Of a stretch of DNA of 64,000 nucleotides, positions 56,116-64,000 are shown piece after piece (the stretch's first letter is position 1; each line of letters opens with the position of its first letter). The notes under the pieces were generated by a model, which saw only the letters and a program-made list of their open reading frames with translations, was not told where the DNA came from and made no database searches. A program made the position numbers and the translations under genes. Origin of the DNA: Iris pallida (Eukaryota; Streptophyta; Magnoliopsida; Asparagales; Iridaceae); assembly GCA_029216955.1 (NCBI GenBank), contig JANAVB010005597.1, forward strand, positions 46,547,480-46,611,479. The letters run 5' to 3'.

Positions 56116-59100
56116 TGTCAGCCCCAGTTTTTCAAAATTTTTGTTAATTAGTATTAAATTGGCCATTAATGATTATTTTAGTATTAAATATTTTATAGTA
56201 AATATTAGGAATTTTTCCTGAATTTTTAAATAATTTTAAATGGGTTTTAAATACCAAAATATCATTTTGCAATTATTTAAAGTTGTTTTAAATAGGTTTG
56301 CAATTATTCAGATTGTTTTAAATACTGTTTGTAATTTTCCAATTGTCCTTTGCAAATTTATTTTGCAAACTAAAACCGCGGGGGTCAGTTTGTAAATTAT
56401 TAATTGCATTTGACATTGGGGAGGACCTATTTGTGAAATCCTAAAACCTAGGGACTTTTGTGCAAAATCACCTACCCCCCCCCCCCCCCCCCGACCGACT
56501 CTCTCTCTCTCTCCCCTGACTCGACGCTGCCCCACGACCGACCTACGCTGCCCCCGCCGAACCCGGCTGCCCCCGACCGACCCTAACCCTCTATAAAACT
56601 CCCCTCTCTCCCCCCCTACCGAAACCCTAACCCTAAATCTCCTTCGCCACCCTCCACGACCACCTTTCCTCCCCGAAACCCTAGCCGCAGCCACCTAACT
56701 CCGGCGACCCTTCGTCCAGCCTCCACAGTCGCTGCCGTCGTCATCCACCACCACCATCACCTTCGTCTCGACGAGGCGAACTCAGCGCCACCGCTCCGCC
56801 ACGACGCCGACGCCTCCCCCGCCTGATCGCCCTCTCGACAGCAAGTCGAGCTTGGACACGTACGTGTCATCTACTCCCCCCGTGTCCTGTTGTGTCTCGT
56901 TTTCGTGTATGATGTTCGCCAGGACACGACGACCCCAGCCCTGTACTTGGACACGCGAGCTAGGACTCGTGCGTGTCGTGCCAAGCCTGAGACACAGACT
57001 CCTGTGTCCCTAACTGTCAGGACACAGGACTGTGTTTTATATTTTTTTTATTTATTAATCTAACCTAATCAGAATCAAAACTAACTAAAACCCATTCCCT
57101 AACACAACTGATGGGCTGACCCCCTGGCCAGCCCATCCCCGTCTAAAACCCCCCCCCCCCCCGCTGGCTCAGGATCGAGCCCCCCCCTTTACAGTTTCTT
57201 TTTTCTTTTCTTTTTCTTTTTCTTTTTCAGTTATATATATATATTTATATATATGTGTATATATATATATATTAGTATATATATATATGTATATATACTG
57301 TATTTTAGCAGTATTTTATATATGTATATATTTTTATGCTTAATAAAATCTTATATATTTATTTGTATTTATATACATATATGTATATATGTATATATCT
57401 TCACATGTATATATATATTTATACTATGTATATGTATATATATATACAATATTAGTATATGTATATATATGTACTTTATAATTAAGTATTTTCCTTATAT
57501 ATATATATATATATATGTACTTTTAGAACATATATATGTATATTTTCACTATGTATAATTTTGCCCTATTAAAATAATAATATTTACTTTGCACTTTTAT
57601 CAATTTGTATTTTTGTATATTTAAATTACTGCAACCATTTGATGTCCAAGCCTAGCATGGGTATTTGGGCTCAAATGTGTTTTCATATATTCAAGACCTG
57701 TACAAGTCATATTGGACTTGATTCATGGCCTTGGGTCCTGTATTTGAACTTTGGTTCAAATTATGTACATGGACAAAATACGCAGATAATTAATTATTGT
57801 GTGCCTTGCTGTTTTATGATTTTCTAAAAATACTTAGAGTATTGCTAAAATTATGGAAAAATAGTTTTTAGATACTTTGTTAAGTTGGCTAATTTAGTAT
57901 AATTTTTGTAGTAATTAATTTACTATTTTGCCTCTAGTTTGGCATATGAAACCAAAACTCACTTTCTGTATACTTAGGAAAACTGATTTTTATAAAATAT
58001 TTGTACTGGTTAATAAATCCCAGAAAAATTATAATAAATTTCTATAGTTAGCAAGGATCGTTTTGGTACTTTGTTTTATGCAAAACTAGGCTTTTTGTCT
58101 ACTTTAAAAATTGTTGGAACACAATGATCTTCTGATTTATTTATTGATTAATTACGACTTGTAGCTTTTTGTGTTATTTGGAGTTTTAGTCGTGTTGAAC
58201 CCCATCCCTCACTAGTGTAAAGACCCTAGAAAGTTAGTTAACATAGTGTGTCACCCCACATTGGTCTCCTAGGCCAAGTCATTATTTTGGCTAAGTGCCC
58301 AATCACAAGTCGTGTCGCACCAGATTAGTGTCCTAGTGTTTTAGCTTAGTGTAAAGCTAAGTTATTGTATGTATTTCTACAGTGACGAGTTACCAGACAT
58401 CCATAGCACTTTTATCGCAGCTTGTTTTGCTAGAGGCAAGTACATCTACAAACTCATTTACTGTCTTTTAATGTTAAGTGCATGTGACAACCTTGTAAAT
58501 TACCATTAATCCAGTTGCAAGTCTTTTGTTAAATGTTAAAACACTGTTATGTGATAAAAGAATGTTAATCAACCCATGTGAATGCTGATCCTTGGAGTAG
58601 CAAGTCAAATCATAACATGTTTCATACTATTGTCAGTTCCCACCATGCTTTACACTATTTCCCGTATCTTTTACATGATGATTACTGGGTTATGAGAGAG
58701 TTGATAGTGTAGTTACTGGACTCGTGGAATGTACTCACTTACATTGCAGTATACTAATCGTGTAGTTTCTGGACTTGTGGAATGTACATACGTACATTGC
58801 AGTAAACTAACAGTGCGGTTTCTGGACTTGTGGAATGTACATACGTACATTGCAGTAAACTGAGAATGTAGTTTCTGGACTTGTGGAATGTACTTACGTA
58901 CATTGCAGTAAACTAACAATGTAGTTTCTGGACTTGTGGAATGTACATACGTACATTGCAGTAAACTAGCATAGCACTTATTGACCGATCTCATACATGC
59001 CCCAGTTTTAATACATAATGTACACATGCCACAATTGACAAGAGTGTCTTAAAATGATAATCAAGATATACCATGATTTTCCGCTTTATATGATTTATCC

Positions 59101-59592
59101 TGATTCCAGTATGTCTATTTTTCAGTCTTATCATACCATGTTCCTGTTGTACATCTCTTGCATTATACATTCAGTACTTTAGTAGTAGAGGTTGTACTTG
59201 CTCCCGTCCTGACAGGATAACGTTGTAGGTATTTTGACCGAGGAAGAAATGCTTTGTGACCCGTACTATGGAGCTCCAGTTGAGGATATTCCAACAGGGA
59301 ATCCTGCTTAGCTGCTTAGTTTGACTTAGTGTTTGGTTATTATCACAGTCGCTGTTTTGTACCTTTAAACTGGACCTTGTCTCCAGTCTTACATTTTGGT
59401 TTGTATTATTATCAAACTTAGTGGTTTTTCATCTATATAGAAGCTGTGTTGTGATCATTCTTAAACTATCTTAATTATTAGCACATTTATCATTATTACC
59501 TGACTGTCTAGAACAGCTTACTGCGCTTTATCTTAAGCGTAGGCTGGACATGGCTCGGCCCGGCCCAACAATTTGGGTAACGGGTCGTGACA
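56116..59592 (+). repeat. Element D 3' LTR
   Basis: The 3477-bp LTR is nearly identical to 51046-54537; the visible differences are homopolymer C-run and TA-run lengths. It ends CGTGACA. Confidence 0.95.
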
Positions 59593-59833
59593 TGTTTTGA
59601 CTAAGCGTTTGGGACGCCTTACTGCTTTATCTTACATGTTCTCTATTTATGCTTCTTGATTGAATGATTGAGACAATAGATGTGAAATGACCATAGTAAG
59701 ACCTTTATGTAGTATGCACCCCCTCGTCTGGTTAGACAGCATTGATCGTATTATACAGTATTCATCTACCCGTAATGCGTAGCTGGCTGAGTCATTCCCC
59801 CGCTCTCCAGTATTCTGGTTCTGGGGCGTGACA
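59593..59833 (+). repeat. Element B 3' LTR, right part
   Basis: TGTTTTGACTAAGCG... continues B's LTR to GGGGCGTGACA at 59833, followed by the TSD GGCAA. Confidence 0.93.
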
Positions 59834-59955
59834 GGCAAGCTATACTAAGCAATCAATCATGCAATCATGTATGTAAGCAAGGAAATCGAAGGCACGCGAA
59901 AGAGGAAAGATATCCTGCTAGGAACCTCTCTGCCGGTTCTGAATCTGAGTCGGGG

Positions 59956-60789
59956 TCAGGGCATACGGTTGGGGTCTCTGCTGGAATCCCCTCTGCCTAT
60001 AAGAAATTGCGCCTGGGCATACTGCTGAGGCCTTTGCTGCCGAAAAGCTTGGGCCTGCGTCGGCAACGACCTCGGGGATGGAAACTGCTGCTGGACTGGT
60101 ACTGGGGCTGGTCCCCTAACCGATGAACTGATCATGGCTGGTGATGAGTCAGTCCTGAACGGGCAGGACTTTACCTTGTGGTCCGGCGCTCCATAAGCCA
60201 AACACAATTCCTGCGCTCTGCGACATTCTGAAACAACATGTCCAGGCTTCCCACAATGAGAGCAGCCCATTGTGGAAGACTGCTTCTGCTGCTGAGAATA
60301 CGTCGGGGTTGAATGTTGAACCGACGTAACCGAAGCTGTCCTTCTCGGAGCTCCAATGATCAAAGCCCTAGCTGCCGGGGCTGGGGCTGACGACTGGTTC
60401 ATCTGGCTGCGAGATCGCTTTCGACCTCCGGTCCTGTCACTGTTCGCTGTACTGTTCCCATGATGTCCACCTCTGCCCAGAGCATCTGCCACCGCCTGAC
60501 GCAAAGCGTTTCCTCGAGGATCCTGCGATGCAAGCAACTCCATGATAAGTCCCACCAAGGCTCCATCATCCTGTCCTGCGGGCTGGGCTGACTGTACCGG
60601 GGGTTCTGGATCTCCGAGAGGCATGACCCGGGAGGCTGCTTCTGAGTGCTGGGCCTGATCCCCAGGTTGCTGCTGGTCCACGGGAGGTGCTCCGTCTTGC
60701 TGATCGGCAGGTCCAGGAACAATACCGCTGAAGAAGACGACATAGGGAACAATAAGGAAGGACCATGATAGATCAAAGATTACAAGCAT
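59956..60789 (-). pseudogene. Element C gag remnant lacking the capsid core
   Basis: A minus-strand open frame of 277 codons aligns with element A's gag at both ends but skips the middle. ...GGHHGNSTANS is joined directly to [19 protein letters not shown], removing about 500 bp of capsid-coding sequence in A's coordinates. The first zinc knuckle is intact (CSHCGKPGHVVSEC); the second has Cys to Tyr (CLAYGAPDHKVKSC). The frame ends at a Gln/Pro-rich tail with no protease or pol. The first ~20 residues are hydrophobic and may not belong to the true gag start. Without the capsid region it is unlikely to assemble particles. Confidence 0.85.
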
Positions 60790-60896
60790 GTGATCAGGAC
60801 AAGAATTTCAGGAATTCAGAGAGTACGAGCAGAGGTCAAGGACGAGTACTGATTGAGACATCTATTCGGTAAACCCTCACATATCTTGATTTATAA

Positions 60897-60914
60897 TACC
60901 TGCATGGGCCACCA
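60897..60914 (-). other. Primer-binding site, tRNA-Ile(AAU) type (element C)
   Basis: Minus strand TGGTGGCCCATGCAGGTA, 9 bp from the 5' LTR. It matches the sites of A and B except for the last base. Confidence 0.65.
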
Positions 60915-60923
60915 CTTAAACCA

Positions 60924-63900
60924 TGTCACGCCCCAGAACCAGAATATTGGAGAGCGGGGCAGACATAGCCAGCTACGTATAATGAAATAGGATCCACTCC
61001 ACTATACGGTCACGGCTGTCTAGATATATGAGGGTTTATCTACAAGCCATCAGTCTCTTAGGGTCAATAACAAGCCTAGTGTCTCAATCACAAGCAAGTA
61101 AGTAAATGTTACAAGATGTAAGATCACCAAATATACAATAGTAAGGCGTCCCAAATATTACATATTCAGCTGATCATGAAGCTAGTCGTTACAAAATGTG
61201 AGGACTAGTCAGAGTTTCAGTCATACATGATCAACCCTAGGTTGCCAATCATGTTACAGCCCGTAGGTAGATAGTAAGTAAAAATATACACGAGCTAACA
61301 CTTGCTCGGCGGCTAAACGTCTCAAAAGAATAATTTTACAATAAAGTGGAAGAGCCAAAATAACCCACTCGTTGCCAGGATTCCGTCTAGTGGTCACCAT
61401 TTGGCTGGAGATTCGGTAGATCCTCTGGAGCTGCTCTGGTATCTGGCCATACAAAACCAGCTGGGTCAGACCCCAGAAAGAGCAAGTGCCACAAAGGAGG
61501 CTTCACTTAGGAACTAAAACCAGCAATCAGCACAAATAACCATAAAGTAATAAATAAGACAGGAGTTAAGAAAAGGCATAACAGGGTGATATACGATAGG
61601 ATAACCATGGGACTACTCAGATAGCCAGGTTACAACCCGTAAACCAAACAAGGACCGGAGTTGTAACCCTTCGTCTGAACAGAACTTCGATTTTCCCACC
61701 ATTTATCGGCAAGATAAAATAAGAAAATTAGGACATGTAATAATCTTGTACAGGATCAAGACAAGAATAAACTGGTAAACTTCATCCAACATTTCACGGC
61801 CAAGCAATAAGTACGGCTTGATACTTTAACTAACTAGGGTTATCACAGGCCTAGTTACTAGAAAGATGCAGCGAGATTCTTCCAAGTCCAGTTACCCGTC
61901 TGCTGCTACCTGAGTGACCCCAGCAAAGAAAAGGAAAAAAGATAGCATGATATAGCAGACACACTGTAGTAAGATATATGTGTCCTAAGGTACCACACTC
62001 GACGGCGGGCTGGAAGTGCGCTCATCTCGATGGATAGCAACAAATCCCATGTATATATATATATATAAGGCCGGGATCAAAGGGGCAACAGGTAACTGGA
62101 AAAGTCTCTCCATGAACTACTTGATCAATCTAGTCATTAATCCTAGCCATATTCAGTATGAATCCCTGACCGTGGGAAACCAGGAATTCATGTCCTAGAC
62201 ATGATACAAGACAAGACGGGTTCATTTGTACAAACACAATCACCCACGGTGTCCAGGCCATCCATACTTATCATGTCAGGCAGCCGTCGCAACGGCTTTA
62301 CTAGAAATATCATATCAGGTTTATCATGTCAAGAGTGCGCCACGGCGGGCCACTATCAAGAATTATCATGTCAAGTTATCATGTCAAATTTGTCAGGTCA
62401 AGTTATCATGTCGGGAGTGCACCACGGCGGGTCACTATCAAGTCATGCCATTTATCAAGGATGAGAGAAACTTGCACAATTAAATAATAATATATATATA
62501 ATATATATATTCTTGAAGCCAAGGAAAAACTCTACAACTTTCATGTTGGGAGTGGGAAGAAATTTTGACCACAATTCAAGCAAATAAAATATTTAAACAA
62601 TCAAAGCGGGACCCATGCGGTCCAAAAGTGGGAGAACAAACATGCGGTCAAAGAGAGTGGGAAGACAATAATTGCGGGCTTCCACACAAGAAGGAAAAGG
62701 GGCACGTGGCCACTCAAGTACAGAAGCCATGTGGGACCCAACAATTAATGCAGTAAGAAAAGGTTCACGTGGCCAAACAATGATTACATTAGTCATAGCA
62801 TGCCATGCGGCTCACAAGTGCATTAGCATATGCGGCTCACTATAAAAAAATATGCATTAAATATACCATTCCTGCTCCTATGCGGCTCACTACAAAAAGG
62901 GGCCATGCGGCTCATAAGCATCCAGATGCTTAATACAAATGCTTCATGCATGCAAGCTAATTCCAGAGCTACATGCATGCAAGCTACGTGCTTGCACAAA
63001 CAATAGCATTAAATATAATTATTAAAGCCTTAATTGCTTAAAGCTTTAAGTAATAAATGCAAGGTCTAAAATGTATAAAGCATTAAATAATAAAGTAGGG
63101 TCTTAAATGCAAAAAGGCATTCAACCATCAGAGTCTTATGCGGCTCACCCTTTTTCCAAGGCTTAAACCAATTCATTAAAGCATAAAAATATTAATTACT
63201 AAGGACTTAAGTGCATTAAGCCTTAAAGCACAGTACTTGAAAAAGCCTTAGAATACAAGGCCTTATGGATAAAGCATTAAGTATTAAAGGGCCTAAATGC
63301 ATAAAGCAATTAAGTTGCTTAAGCCTTCAGTAGAGTATGCATGCGGCTGTGCATGGGTTTTATTGCCTAATTACATGCATTTAATTGCATTAAGTTGAGG
63401 AGAATGCATGCGGTTTGCTTGAAAAATATTTGATTAAAGCAATTGTCATGCGGCTATGCTTGGAAAAGGCATTCATGAATGTATTAAATACATTCCTCAA
63501 ATGTCCATGCGGCTATGCATGGAAAATATGCATTCAAGAATGAATGCATTAAATGCATTCCTCCAATGCCCATGCGGCTGGCTCTAATGATATGATGCAT
63601 TATTATAATGCGTAGAATAAGCATGCGGCTAGGTTCTAATTTCCATAATCCATGCGGCCAACAAATTTGTAAGGCCAAGTTAATGCATTAAATAATACTG
63701 GGGGTGCCAGCATTAAATGCTAAGCTTGCTCCCACGTGCATGCATTTAATGCTAAGGTGGCCAAGCAATTATTTTTATGCGGCTGCAAGCAATTCAAATG
63801 CATAGAAAATTTAATAATATAACTTATATAAAGCCATGCGGCTCATTCTAGTGAATGGCCATGCGGCCAGAGGACTGTCACTTCTCCACTTGTCCGAGAA

Positions 63901-64000
63901 AAAAGTCATGAAATCCATGGCTTCAAGCTCCACAAATCCTTCATTCCAAACCCAAATTCGAACTTCCATAAGTCAAAATGGGGTAGAACGAAATTCTCTA
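60924..64000 (-). repeat. Element C 5' LTR, truncated by the window edge
   Basis: It begins TGTCACGCCCCAG and follows 36536-39610 closely, including the ATGCGGCT motif region (62610-63870). A ~35-bp indel lies near 62975-63015, and the TA tract is shorter. About 0.5 kb should remain beyond the window. Confidence 0.92.

Larger units (their letters stand above)
51046..59592 (+). mobile_element. Element D: gag-only LTR retrotransposon (TR-GAG type)
   Basis: LTRs 51046-54537 (3492 bp) and 56116-59592 (3477 bp) enclose just 1578 bp with a primer site, one intact gag ORF, a protease remnant and a PPT. It interrupts the 3' LTR of B, as shown by comparison with B's 5' LTR (CAAGGACATTTTGACTAAGCG). 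LTR differences are mainly C-run and TA-run lengths, so it is young. TR-GAG is the established name for such gag-bearing, pol-less plant elements. It would need enzymes from a related autonomous element. Confidence 0.95.
40280..59838 (+). mobile_element. Element B: Ty3/gypsy chromovirus with decayed gag-pol
   Basis: LTRs are 40285-43184 and 48380-59833, the second interrupted by element D. The duplication GGCAA flanks the element (40280-40284 and 59834-59838), and element C's internal sequence continues on both sides. After removing D the LTRs are 2900 and about 2902 bp, so insertion was fairly recent. The family is related to A but differs in the LTR leader. Confidence 0.95.
36536..64000 (-). 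mobile_element. Element C: non-autonomous gypsy element, minus strand, extends past the window
   Basis: The 3' LTR is 36536-40139. The internal region is 40140-40284 plus 59839-60923 (about 1.2 kb), split by element B. The 5' LTR begins at 60924 and runs off the right edge. It has a primer site (60897-60914) and duplicated polypurine tracts but only a damaged gag and no pol. Its LTRs and gag are clearly related to element A. The left flank is GTAGG; the right flank is outside the window, so the TSD cannot be checked. Confidence 0.9.

Overview
This is a plant nuclear DNA window dominated by nested LTR retrotransposons. A monocot is suggested, not proven, by the one host-like gene, which is GC-rich at third codon positions beside AT-rich intergenic DNA. 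I found no rRNA, functional tRNA, CRISPR array or prokaryotic operon. The only convincing host gene is at 32407-33084: a single-exon, 225-residue basic, proline-rich protein with a plant PFSWE-type motif, preceded by a 36-codon upstream ORF. Everything else is mobile DNA, its debris, or AT-rich spacer.

Left part (1-9361). AT-rich spacer holds a tRNA-derived SINE-like copy, a foldback element and short tandem repeats. At 4170-6801 is a Ty1/copia element of Tork/Tnt1 type with 0.8-kb LTRs, an initiator-Met primer site and a 5-bp target duplication (CTTGC). Most of its gag-pol is deleted. A decayed LINE ORF2 3' end follows (7060-8390), then a diverged ~300-bp AT-rich repeat.

First nest (9362-26975). 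This lies inside the AT-rich repeat, bounded by CTAAC duplications. It is a minus-strand tandem copia array: LTR, nearly full internal region, LTR, 157-bp internal remnant, LTR, 369-bp internal fragment. Its left LTR is split by a 10.6-kb plus-strand Ty3/gypsy chromovirus of Tekay/Del type (element A, 9818-20390; TSD TTAAC). Element A's gag-pol frame is broken only by three nonsense codons.

Middle (26976-36535). This holds a small Helitron-like insertion, MITEs of several types (an hAT type with an 8-bp TSD, and two Tourist/Harbinger types with TWA TSDs), foldbacks and the host gene.

Second nest (36536-64000, running off the right edge). Element C (minus strand, LTRs about 3.6 kb, gag remnant only) contains element B (plus strand, 40285-59833, TSD GGCAA, decayed gag-pol). 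B's 3' LTR contains element D (plus strand, 51046-59592), which has 3.5-kb LTRs and only an intact gag ORF (TR-GAG type).

A, B, C and D look like a related cohort. They share an 18-bp primer site, apparently complementary to tRNA-Ile(AAU) and set 9 bp from the LTR. They also share a hairpin just upstream of the polypurine tract and a small GCAAGT...CTTG hairpin in the LTR leader. Downstream of that hairpin each family carries its own array of short CG-rich motifs. These shared signals would let the gag-only elements C and D be mobilised by autonomous relatives. The most interesting structures are the compensatory base changes in the pre-PPT hairpin, the family-specific LTR motif arrays, and the tandem copia array that appears to have integrated through a cryptic internal end.
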